This document shows positions 6,278 to 11,722 of a stretch of 11,722 nt of DNA, one piece after another. A program made the translations under genes and the position numbers. The first letter of the stretch is position 1; each line of letters opens with the position of its first letter. The DNA lies in the NCBI GenBank assembly GCA_947647645.1, contig CANSLE010000048.1, positions 1 to 11,722 of the forward strand. The letters are read 5' to 3'. The stretch is from an uncultured Microbacterium sp. Lineage in GTDB: Bacteria > Actinomycetota > Actinomycetes > Actinomycetales > Microbacteriaceae. A model generated the notes under the pieces. It had not been told where the DNA came from. It made no database searches and was given only the letters and a program-made list of their open reading frames with translations.

Positions 6278-7358
6278 AGTACTTCACGTGGCGGCTATGC
6301 CACCGGCTGAGGTCATGGACGCGATCACGGCGGCCGGAATAAGACCACATGGGATTTCCGTGAGTACGTCTCAAACAGGACGGAATCCGTGGTGGGTTGC
6401 CGAAGCTGCGGGTGGCAGGTACTTCGTGAAGCAGCTGCAGGGCGAGCCTGAAGATGTCACACGAAGGCTGGAAGCGACAGAACAGTTCGAACGTGATCGG
6501 CATCAAGACGCCGGTTGGGGTCGCGACGTGGGGGCGCCCGTCTTGCAATCAAGCGCGCTGAGCGGGATCGTGATCTACACCCACATTGAGACAGAAGCTG
6601 AGGCTCAACTCGGGCCTCGTTTGAGGGCACAACAGGTCGAGCCAGCGGAGATAGACAAGATGGGTAGGTTCCTCGCGGCGCTCCACTCCAGCCGAGGCAC
6701 GCCCGCGCACAACAAGAGCTTCGCTCAGATGTCCGCTGCCGTCACCGGGCTGTCGCTCTCCGCATTTGTGAACGCAACAGCGGGGCAGCTGAGCGTCTGG
6801 CGGCTTCTGCACCGTGACCTCGAGTTGCAGGCCAGTGTCGACAAGCTTGCAGAGACCAGCGCGTCTGCGGTCACCGTGCCCGGACACGGAGACCTTCGAG
6901 TGGATCAGGTGCTTGTCACTGAGGACTCATGGATGGTCTGCGACTGGGAGGAGTACTCGCGGTTGGACCCAGCGTGGGAAATCGGGTCACTCGCCGGCGA
7001 CATGATGTCCACGGTGCTCGGTGGAAGTCAATCAGAGTTCGTGCAGCAGGCGTCTCGGCCATGGGAAACCGAAGAGGTCGCGGAGGCGTTTGAGAGTCGC
7101 ATCCGGTACGCGCTCCCACTTGTTCGCGCGTTGCTCGACTCATACTGCTGCGCTCGTCCTGCGACAGGGGCGGATCAATCGTTCAGGGATCGGGTTGCAG
7201 GGTTTGCAGGATGGCATCTCATCGAGCGGATGCTCGCCGCGGGTTCAGTGGGGATGAACGTATCGGGTTTGGCGCGCGGTATCGGCGGCGTTGGACGCGG
7301 GATCCTGCTCGACCCGCAAGGGTTTGACGCCTTAGTCACGGAGGCGGGATCAAGATGA
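6270..7358 (+). CDS. APH-fold protein kinase of class V lanthipeptide synthesis (LanK-like)
   Basis: A 362-residue protein with intact phosphotransferase motifs: N-lobe GGRYFVKQL (48-56) with probable ATP-binding Lys54, a helix with Glu at 67-72 positions, catalytic HGDLRVDQV (206-214) where Gln213 replaces the usual Asn, and metal-binding DWE at 225-227 followed by LDPAWEIGSLAGD. In class V and thioamitide pathways (LxmK, TvaC) this type of protein phosphorylates precursor Ser/Thr before HopA1-type elimination. ATG 6270 is preferred over the longer frame from 6189, because GGGAG lies 10 nt upstream and it overlaps the permease stop by 8 bp, matching other junctions here. Its stop overlaps the HopA1 start (ATGA), which supports joint function. 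An antibiotic or choline kinase role is unlikely in this setting. Confidence 0.85.
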   Translation: MAEVLHVAAMPPAEVMDAITAAGIRPHGISVSTSQTGRNPWWVAEAAGGRYFVKQLQGEPEDVTRRLEATEQFERDRHQDAGWGRDVGAPVLQSSALSGIVIYTHIETEAEAQLGPRLRAQQVEPAEIDKMGRFLAALHSSRGTPAHNKSFAQMSAAVTGLSLSAFVNATAGQLSVWRLLHRDLELQASVDKLAETSASAVTVPGHGDLRVDQVLVTEDSWMVCDWEEYSRLDPAWEIGSLAGDMMSTVLGGSQSEFVQQASRPWETEEVAEAFESRIRYALPLVRALLDSYCCARPATGADQSFRDRVAGFAGWHLIERMLAAGSVGMNVSGLARGIGGVGRGILLDPQGFDALVTEAGSR

Positions 7359-8266
7359 ACTATCTGGCCCCGCGTCTGCATGAGCTGCTCGACGACGTTC
7401 GCGGTGTGGGCTTGGACAGTCTGCGTTCGAGCTTCTCAGAGGAGCTCACTCCTGCTCAGATCGAAGCGGACATCGCGAGGTCGATATACGACCGCTACCA
7501 CGCCCGATGGACTCGTGATCCTCAGTTTCGCGTGACCACTAGGGACGCGGTGCTGGAAGAACAGCTCGCCGCGGTCACACCTCACCAGCTCACGGTCACA
7601 GAGGGCGAACTCATCTCCGTGACTGAGGATCACACGAGGATCACGCTGGAAGGCGTGTTGGTGCGAGTGCCGCGCGCGGTGCCGCTGGAACGGACGGGCG
7701 GAGGGGCCGTTAGGCTGCGTATTCCTACGATCCGACCAGTTCTCTCGCCTGGATTCCTGCTCGTCGACGGGTCGAGCGGACGGCCCGACGGGACGGCAAT
7801 CGTACGTATCTACATCCGACTAAGCTCGCCAAGCCAGGCCGTCCAAGTCTGGCAGAAGGCTCTCTCATCACTCGAAGCACTGACTGTCCGTTACCGCGCG
7901 AAGGTGGCATCCAGCGCTGGCATGTTTCCTCGCGCTGACGCCATGGTGGTGTACTGCTCGGCGGGGGCGGAGGCGGTGGCGGTGCGGGACGGTCTCTGTG
8001 AGACCCTCAGCCAACTGCTGGAACGCGGCGCAGCATCGTCGGTGTTCACGGAGGAAGTCGCCCCAGGCCTAGAGTTCGCGGAAGAGCCGCTTGAGAACCC
8101 TGGCGGGGAGCTGAGTTTCGGACAGCATCGCAGTCGCGCACTTGCGCAGGGCCTCATCGCGGGAGCCCGGGCAGGGTGGGCGGATGCCGACCGCACGGTC
8201 GCAGAGGCACTCGAACGTCACGGTATCGCCCCCTTACGACCGTGGCGAAACCTCGGAGGCGCATGA
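7355..8266 (+). CDS. HopA1-family protein, probable phospho-Ser/Thr lyase (LanY-like)
   Basis: A 303-residue protein whose C-terminal two thirds fit the T3SS effector HopA1 family: an early SIYDRYHARW (43-52), a central strand AIVRIYIRLSS (148-158), FPRADAMVVYCSAG (191-204) preceded by K183 in VRYRAKV, and the closing segment PGLEFAEEPLENPGGELSFGQHRSR (237-261) in which SFGxxR is typical. In lexapeptide (LxmY), cacaoidin and thioviridamide (TvaD) the HopA1 protein works with the APH kinase and is thought to eliminate phosphate to give Dha/Dhb. GGAGG lies about 10 nt upstream and the start overlaps the kinase stop. It is the last clear gene of the plus-strand operon. Family call is fairly sure; the lyase role is from known systems. 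Confidence 0.82.
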   Translation: MNYLAPRLHELLDDVRGVGLDSLRSSFSEELTPAQIEADIARSIYDRYHARWTRDPQFRVTTRDAVLEEQLAAVTPHQLTVTEGELISVTEDHTRITLEGVLVRVPRAVPLERTGGGAVRLRIPTIRPVLSPGFLLVDGSSGRPDGTAIVRIYIRLSSPSQAVQVWQKALSSLEALTVRYRAKVASSAGMFPRADAMVVYCSAGAEAVAVRDGLCETLSQLLERGAASSVFTEEVAPGLEFAEEPLENPGGELSFGQHRSRALAQGLIAGARAGWADADRTVAEALERHGIAPLRPWRNLGGA

Positions 8267-8295
8267 GCAGGCCCGGCATGGAGCCGCGGCAGTAG
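8263..8295 (+). other. Abortive 10-codon reading frame after the HopA1 gene
   Basis: The HopA1 stop is again written ATGA (8263-8266), preceded by GGAGG (8255-8259). This is the arrangement that starts other genes in this operon, but the new frame encodes only MSRPGMEPRQ before TAG. It may be the stump of a lost downstream gene or pure coincidence in GC-rich sequence. No longer frame that could be restored by a single frameshift shows a recognisable protein before the convergent gene end at 8329. Confidence 0.25.
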
Positions 8296-8328
8296 AGGCC
8301 AACGGTCAGGTTGGAGTCCTCGTAGCCT

Positions 8329-9189
8329 TCAGGAACTGTGCTCGTTGTCTGCATCGCTGCCCGGTGTTGTGCGTTTGACGCCTGCTGCGAAACGGGCAGA
8401 GACATCGCGGAGGGACATCATTTGGCCGCTCGACTCCCGGGCTCCGATGGTGCTGCCACCGCTCACATCCAGACTTACCCCTGTTATGCGCGCAGCATTC
8501 TCCGACACCAAGAATGCAACCGCGTCGGCGACGTGAATCGGATCGGCAACGCCGCCCAACGCTGCGAAAGAGCTCATGTGCGCGCGCACGGTCGGATCCT
8601 CAAAGGCAGGGTGGCCGTTGTCTGTGAACCCCGGGATCACCGTGTTGATGCGAACGCCGACCTTCGCCAACGCCGGCGCTGAGTGGCGGCTGAGAGCTTC
8701 GAGGGCTGACTTCGACATGGCGTAGACGATGTCCCCAGGGCTCGCAAAATGCGCGGCCGCCGATGAGATGTTAACGACGCTCCCACCGGGGCTCATCATC
8801 GGGATCAGCGTCTGAGTGATGAGCAACGGCGCTCTCACATTGACCTGGAAGTAATCGTCGAACGCCGCGGCATCAACGTCCCCGAACTGCGGCCCGAGCA
8901 TCAGTGAGGCGTTGTTGACGATGGCTGTCAGCCGAAGCTCCGGTACACCCGACAACACGTCGCCAACGATTTGGCGTAGCGCTTCCACCCCCACTTCCGT
9001 CCCGAGGTCCGCCTTCGCCAACCAAGCTTGTCCGTTCTCGTGCCGGATCTCATCGACGACTCGCTGCGCTGAGAGGAGGTTCTTGACGTAGTACACGATC
9101 ACTGCGAACCCCTGTTCGGCCAAACGAAGAGCGATGCAACGCCCGATTCCTCCGGATGCTCCGGTAATCACGGCCAAACGACTTGTCAT
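8329..9189 (-). CDS. Short-chain dehydrogenase/reductase (SDR), possible signal ketoreductase
   Basis: A 286-residue classical SDR. Nucleotide-binding TGASGGIG is at 9-16, NNAS at 92-95, and the catalytic Ser142/143, Tyr156 (YAMSK) and Lys160, with IPG at 185-187. A roughly 35-residue tail beyond the usual C-terminus (after SGGSTIGA) is extra and hydrophilic. The start overlaps the regulator stop (ATGA), so it is the third gene of the avrD operon. In Streptomyces, SDR ketoreductases such as BarS1 and ScbC reduce the 6-keto group of butyrolactone signals; the same role on an AvrD-made molecule is a reasonable inference. Generic 3-oxoacyl reductase activity cannot be excluded. It faces the end of the lanthipeptide operon, and no clear bidirectional terminator is seen in the 62-bp gap. 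Confidence 0.88.
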   Translation of the reverse strand: MTSRLAVITGASGGIGRCIALRLAEQGFAVIVYYVKNLLSAQRVVDEIRHENGQAWLAKADLGTEVGVEALRQIVGDVLSGVPELRLTAIVNNASLMLGPQFGDVDAAAFDDYFQVNVRAPLLITQTLIPMMSPGGSVVNISSAAAHFASPGDIVYAMSKSALEALSRHSAPALAKVGVRINTVIPGFTDNGHPAFEDPTVRAHMSSFAALGGVADPIHVADAVAFLVSENAARITGVSLDVSGGSTIGARESSGQMMSLRDVSARFAAGVKRTTPGSDADNEHSS

Positions 9190-9788
9190 GAGAGGGACGC
9201 CGATTCGCTGCTCGAGGAGGTCGCGATCAGGTGCACGAGGGTGCGCGCAGTGTTCGCCATCCGGACGCCGGCATTCTCCCAGGAGCCATGCAATGCGATA
9301 AGGTCCTTTGCCCCCATTCCAGCCGCGACGAGAACCCAGACAGTGTCTTCAATATCTACGTCCCGGAGCCTTCCGTCACCTCGAGCGTGCATGAGCTGCG
9401 ATCTGACAAAGGCTCGCCATGTCTCGAACGGATCGAGGCGGCGGTGTGGGAAGTACTGCCGCGATTCAGCGGCGAGGCGCACACCGGCGCGCACCAGAAT
9501 GTCACGCTCGCAGTTCTCGCCCACCGCCTCGAACGCTCGGATGATCTTGTGCAACGGGGAGATGGACTGACCGATGATCCCTGCTATAGCCGTCCGCATA
9601 CTCGCGCGTTCATGGTCGAGTATCGCGTTCGCGATCTCGGCTGTATCAGCGAACAGCAATTGAGCCTCCCACATCTCGAGACCCGCATCCCGCACGATGT
9701 AGTCGTACCGAACATCCGCGTACGCGTCGCGCGCCAGTCGGACCGCTGCGGCACGGAGGATCTGCTGCCGCATGGCATCCGCCCTCAT
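9186..9788 (-). CDS. TetR-family regulator resembling gamma-butyrolactone receptors
   Basis: A 200-residue regulator. ATG 9788 is chosen over GTG 9797 because it forms an ATGA overlap with the avrD stop and has AGGGAG 9 nt upstream. The C-terminal domain carries hallmarks of ArpA/ScbR-type receptors: DILVRAGVRLAAE (96-108) matches their VRAGIRL motif, and W124 in DPFETWRAFV sits where the conserved ligand-contacting Trp lies (W119 in ArpA). The N-terminal helix-turn-helix (about 27-52, YIVRDAGLEMWEAQLLFADTAEI) is divergent: the usual KGALYFHF recognition segment reads MWEAQLLF, lacking Gly and Tyr. It may bind an unusual operator, or have lost DNA binding. It is expected to sense the molecule made by its operon partners. 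Family assignment is good; ligand and targets are inferred. Confidence 0.8.
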   Translation of the reverse strand: MRADAMRQQILRAAAVRLARDAYADVRYDYIVRDAGLEMWEAQLLFADTAEIANAILDHERASMRTAIAGIIGQSISPLHKIIRAFEAVGENCERDILVRAGVRLAAESRQYFPHRRLDPFETWRAFVRSQLMHARGDGRLRDVDIEDTVWVLVAAGMGAKDLIALHGSWENAGVRMANTARTLVHLIATSSSSESASLS

Positions 9789-10723
9789 GCTCCGCACTCC
9801 CTGTAGGCGAGACTTGAGGTTGCTCGCACTCCGGAGGTGGTCTGCACGACCACCTGCACATCGTGGAGTCGCTCATCTGCACGTTCAATGACGCGGTCCC
9901 GGGTCATCTCTGCCGTTGAAACGAAATGCGACTCAGTCTCTCGGTTCGGCGGGCCATTCCGCTCGACTTGCATCGTCCGCATCCACAGAGAGCCGGCAGT
10001 GGCACGTGTAAACCCCGCCGAGGAGTAAACGAGCGCCTGGGTCATCTGCCCGAGCGTCACGAGGTAGTCGAGCACGGTCAGACCAGGCCAGCACCTCGCT
10101 TCGAGCCCTTCGGGCTTCTCGTCCGATGAGAGGTCGACGGAGTGGCTCCCAATGAGCACAGCTCGGCTGACGTGCTGCAGCTCGTCTGTCCGGCAGTGAG
10201 TCGTCCGGAATAGCTCGCCGTACACGCTCCGCCCGCCTCCTCCTACCGGTTCACGGCGCCGCGAATCAGCAATCCGGATGCGCACACGTATGTTCCCCGC
10301 CGTTCCATCTAGCCGAAACCCGTCTACTTCGCGAGCGTAGGAAAACTGTATGGGAACGTTATCGAGACGCTCCCACGGGGTGGTACCAGCGCGGAGGTGA
10401 ATGGACGCGACATAGAGGGCTTCGAGCTCGACCCCGCCTACTGCCGGCACTGCCTGCTCGAGCGAGAGCAGCGACAAGGTGACTGCATCGATAGAACTCA
10501 GGTGCGGGAGACGGCTGCGTCCGGCACCGTCGACGGACCAATCATCGGGGTAGCGTGCTTGCCCCACCGCACGCAGTGAATTCTCGCCCGAGCTGGTGTC
10601 GACATCGTGTTGCACGTGCCGGAACCCGGAACTGAAGTACCGACCCTCCGACGGTCCGAGATAGGTTGCCAGCGGCTCCGCGCCCCCAGCGAGCACCGCC
10701 GATCTTCCCCCGAGATTGCTCAT
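9785..10723 (-). CDS. avrD: AvrD-family protein, putative lactone-signal synthase
   Basis: A 312-residue protein matching the AvrD family (syringolide synthesis in Pseudomonas syringae), a double-hotdog fold related in plan to AfsA. Landmarks are YLGPSEGRYFSSGFRHV (21-37), ARYPDDWS (56-63), HLSSIDAVTLSLLSLE (74-89), and in the second repeat GLTVLDYLVTLGQMTQALVYSSAGFTR (214-240) followed by SLWMRTMQVE. AvrD makes syringolides, acyl-lactone elicitors, from beta-ketoacyl and xylulose precursors. In the cytoplasm of this organism it probably makes a related small lactone. It is first in a three-gene operon with a butyrolactone-receptor-like regulator and an SDR, so a self-made signal is more likely than a plant elicitor. 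ATG 10723 fits a leaderless start (TAATGT at -12 to -7); GTG 10696 with an upstream GGGGGAAG is an alternative. Confidence 0.75.
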   Translation of the reverse strand: MSNLGGRSAVLAGGAEPLATYLGPSEGRYFSSGFRHVQHDVDTSSGENSLRAVGQARYPDDWSVDGAGRSRLPHLSSIDAVTLSLLSLEQAVPAVGGVELEALYVASIHLRAGTTPWERLDNVPIQFSYAREVDGFRLDGTAGNIRVRIRIADSRRREPVGGGGRSVYGELFRTTHCRTDELQHVSRAVLIGSHSVDLSSDEKPEGLEARCWPGLTVLDYLVTLGQMTQALVYSSAGFTRATAGSLWMRTMQVERNGPPNRETESHFVSTAEMTRDRVIERADERLHDVQVVVQTTSGVRATSSLAYRECGA

Positions 10724-10729
10724 GAATTT

Positions 10730-10735
10730 ACATTA
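10730..10735 (-). promoter_or_regulatory. -10 box of a leaderless avrD promoter
   Basis: On the minus strand the hexamer TAATGT occupies -12 to -7 relative to the avrD ATG. This is where a TANNNT -10 element must lie if transcription starts at the A of the start codon. No Shine-Dalgarno sequence precedes the ATG, which agrees with leaderless translation, common in Actinobacteria. A -35 match is weak (GAGGCA at the expected distance). Confidence 0.55.
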
Positions 10736-10780
10736 CAGACTGCTCCGTATGCTGCCTCTCATCCCGTCCGATCAGGGCAC

Positions 10781-10797
10781 GCAAGCGCTACTCTTGC
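10781..10797. promoter_or_regulatory. Imperfect dyad over the regulator promoter, possible operator
   Basis: GCAAG (10781-10785) and CTTGC (10793-10797) are inverted around 7 bp and straddle the TACTCT hexamer of the divergent TetR gene. A dimeric repressor bound here would block that promoter, which suits autoregulation. The arms are only 5 bp, so chance is a real possibility. Confidence 0.3.
10789..10794 (+). promoter_or_regulatory. -10 box of a leaderless tetR promoter
   Basis: TACTCT fits TANNNT and lies at -12 to -7 from the ATG at 10801, the same geometry as the avrD promoter on the other strand. There is no convincing ribosome binding site before 10801 (only GCGGG directly at the ATG). 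The two hexamers are 53 bp apart, so one bound repressor could control both genes. Confidence 0.5.
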
Positions 10798-10800
10798 GGG

Positions 10801-11391
10801 ATGGAGACAGCATCCGCGGGCCGACCGCCTGTCAGCGGGCTCACGGAAGCGTTGGTCGAAGCCGCAGAGGAGGTCATGGTCCAGCAGGGCTACTCCGCGC
10901 TCACGATCGACAGTCTCGTGACGTCGGTCGGGACCACCCGACCAACGTTCTACCGTCGCTTTCCGAACATCGCTCATCTGGCGCTGACCGTCGTGAAAAA
11001 CGCGTTCGGGACGGGGACTCCCGTCGATACTGGGTCCCTTCGAGAGGACCTGTTCACGCTGCAGCTAGAAGAGGTGGCGATGTTCTCGTCACCCTTGATG
11101 CGCAACAACCTCAGTGGACTCCTCGAAGCCGCTCGCACGGATCACGATCTGCTAGTTCTTTACGGAGCTGAGTTCATCGGGCCTCGACGGTCGAACGTGG
11201 ATCGAGTAGTTGCTGCCGCTGTGGAACGTGGGGAGATCTCGGCGGACGTCGACATCGACTTTGTCTGTGACCTGCTCTTAGGCCCCATCCTCGCGCGCGC
11301 ACTCATGCCGAGTGGCGCCGCACTGGACGAGACACTCGCGCGCCAGACAACGGAGGCAGCTCTACGAGCTTTGAACGCAGTGGACGCTTGA
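10801..11391 (+). CDS. TetR-family transcriptional regulator
   Basis: A 196-residue regulator with an N-terminal helix-turn-helix of standard form (AAEEVMVQQGYSALTID near 21-37, then SLVTSVGTTRPTFYRRFPN at about 38-56), including the conserved TFYRRF segment of the recognition helix. The remaining ~135 residues form an all-helical ligand-binding domain of a common actinobacterial type (LLGPILARAL, 164-173, typical of the C-terminal helices). It diverges from avrD with a 77-bp gap and probably represses itself, avrD or both. Unlike the operon-encoded receptor-like regulator, its DNA-binding domain looks intact, so it may be the main DNA-binding switch. The ligand is unknown. Confidence 0.9.
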   Translation: METASAGRPPVSGLTEALVEAAEEVMVQQGYSALTIDSLVTSVGTTRPTFYRRFPNIAHLALTVVKNAFGTGTPVDTGSLREDLFTLQLEEVAMFSSPLMRNNLSGLLEAARTDHDLLVLYGAEFIGPRRSNVDRVVAAAVERGEISADVDIDFVCDLLLGPILARALMPSGAALDETLARQTTEAALRALNAVDA

Positions 11392-11406
11392 CGCTCACGA
11401 ACTCTT

Positions 11407-11421
11407 CGCGGCTTTGCCGCG
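11407..11421 (+). terminator. Short hairpin after the TetR gene
   Basis: CGCGGC and GCCGCG pair over a TTT loop (6-bp, all-GC stem) 16 nt after the TetR stop. There is no T-tract. It may be a weak terminator separating the regulator from the small gene that follows at 11425, or it may hide that gene's translation start. Confidence 0.4.
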
Positions 11422-11424
11422 TAG

Positions 11425-11667
11425 ATGTGCGTCATGCACACGAACGACAGCGCGGGACAACTCCCCCACGGCGATCACCTCGAGGCGGCGCACGCATGTG
11501 AGATGAAGACCAAGGCGATGATCCAGCTCCGCACGTTCCCTCGCACCGAGTGTGGACTGGTCTACTGGTCCGATTCGGGCGGTGTCCGGCCCAAAGTCCT
11601 CAATGCCGCGGAACTCGGCGACCTCACCGATCTCCGGCAGTTCTACGAGTCCGACTGCGCCTATTAA
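11425..11667 (+). CDS. Small hypothetical protein
   Basis: An 80-residue protein of unknown family (79-77 residues if it starts at the downstream ATG 11434). Codons strongly prefer G or C at the third position throughout, so it is probably translated even though no ribosome binding site is visible. There is no signal peptide, membrane segment or DNA-binding motif. The C-terminal half (MIQLRTFPRTECGLVYWSDSGG onwards, in two parts about 33-50 and 51-80) is mixed polar with three Cys in the whole chain at scattered positions besides the first codons. It follows the TetR gene on the same strand with a 33-bp gap, so it may be co-transcribed. I cannot assign a function. Confidence 0.6.
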   Translation: MCVMHTNDSAGQLPHGDHLEAAHACEMKTKAMIQLRTFPRTECGLVYWSDSGGVRPKVLNAAELGDLTDLRQFYESDCAY

Positions 11668-11722
11668 CCGGCTCTTCGTGAACGAGGGTGTAGCGGGTTG
11701 AGCGCGTCGGAGTCCGGGTAGG

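Noticed and set aside
453..8266. Thioamitide (thioviridamide-like) cluster
   Set aside because: The kinase, HopA1 protein, decarboxylase and C-terminal ring pattern are shared, but no YcaO or TfuA gene is present in the window and the core contains a second Cys and many Thr/Ser, which fits class V lanthipeptides better.
8283..8290. GCCGCGGC palindrome in the convergent gap as a bidirectional terminator
   Set aside because: Only 8 bp with no loop and no T-tract on either side; expected by chance at this GC content.
8329..9189. SDR as the Dha-to-D-Ala reductase of the lanthipeptide
   Set aside because: Known class V reductases are not classical SDRs, and this gene lies on the opposite strand, translationally coupled to the avrD/TetR operon.
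1..11722. CRISPR array, tRNA/rRNA, insertion sequence or phage attachment site
   Set aside because: No regularly spaced repeats, no cloverleaf or rRNA signature, no transposase or integrase and no terminal inverted repeats were seen.

Overview
The window looks like part of an actinobacterial chromosome. GC is high, codon third positions favour G/C, GTG and TTG starts occur, genes are packed with overlapping starts and stops, and the recognisable families are actinobacterial. A member of the Micrococcales (for example Microbacteriaceae) is a reasonable guess, but nothing here fixes the genus.

Positions 1-452 hold no convincing gene. The end of this stretch is an AT-richer promoter-like region, a perfect 17-bp palindrome and a strong GGAGG ribosome binding site. 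These lead into a 50-residue peptide gene (453-605) whose C-terminus, TAFWAC, has the spacing expected for an aminovinyl-(methyl)cysteine ring. Seven genes follow on the same strand (572-8266), each overlapping the next: two complementary M16 peptidase-like proteins, an EpiD-type cysteine decarboxylase, a degenerate APH-fold protein, an ABC ATPase, a roughly 12-TM membrane protein, a second APH-fold kinase with intact catalytic motifs, and a HopA1-family protein. Precursor + APH kinase + HopA1 + flavoprotein, with no LanB/C/M/KC and no YcaO/TfuA, is the signature of a class V lanthipeptide cluster (lexapeptide/cacaoidin type). Proposed order of events: the kinase phosphorylates Ser/Thr, the HopA1 protein eliminates phosphate, the degenerate APH protein may assist cyclisation, the decarboxylase oxidises the C-terminal Cys to an enethiol that closes the AviMeCys ring, the M16 pair removes the leader, and the ABC pair exports the product or gives immunity. 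No methyltransferase, F420-dependent reductase or glycosyltransferase is present, so this would be a minimal member.

Positions 8329-10723, on the opposite strand, form a second tightly coupled operon: an AvrD-family double-hotdog protein, a regulator resembling gamma-butyrolactone receptors (ArpA/ScbR type), and a short-chain dehydrogenase. This has the composition of a diffusible-signal cassette (signal synthase, receptor, ketoreductase), with AvrD in the role AfsA plays in Streptomyces. A second TetR gene (10801-11391) diverges from avrD. Both divergent genes have a TANNNT box exactly at -12 to -7 from their ATG, suggesting leaderless transcripts. A small unknown protein gene (11425-11667) ends the window.

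The main idea is that a minimal class V lanthipeptide operon sits beside an AvrD-based signalling cassette that may control it. The gene calls rest on visible motifs. The link between the two operons and the chemistry of the product are inference.
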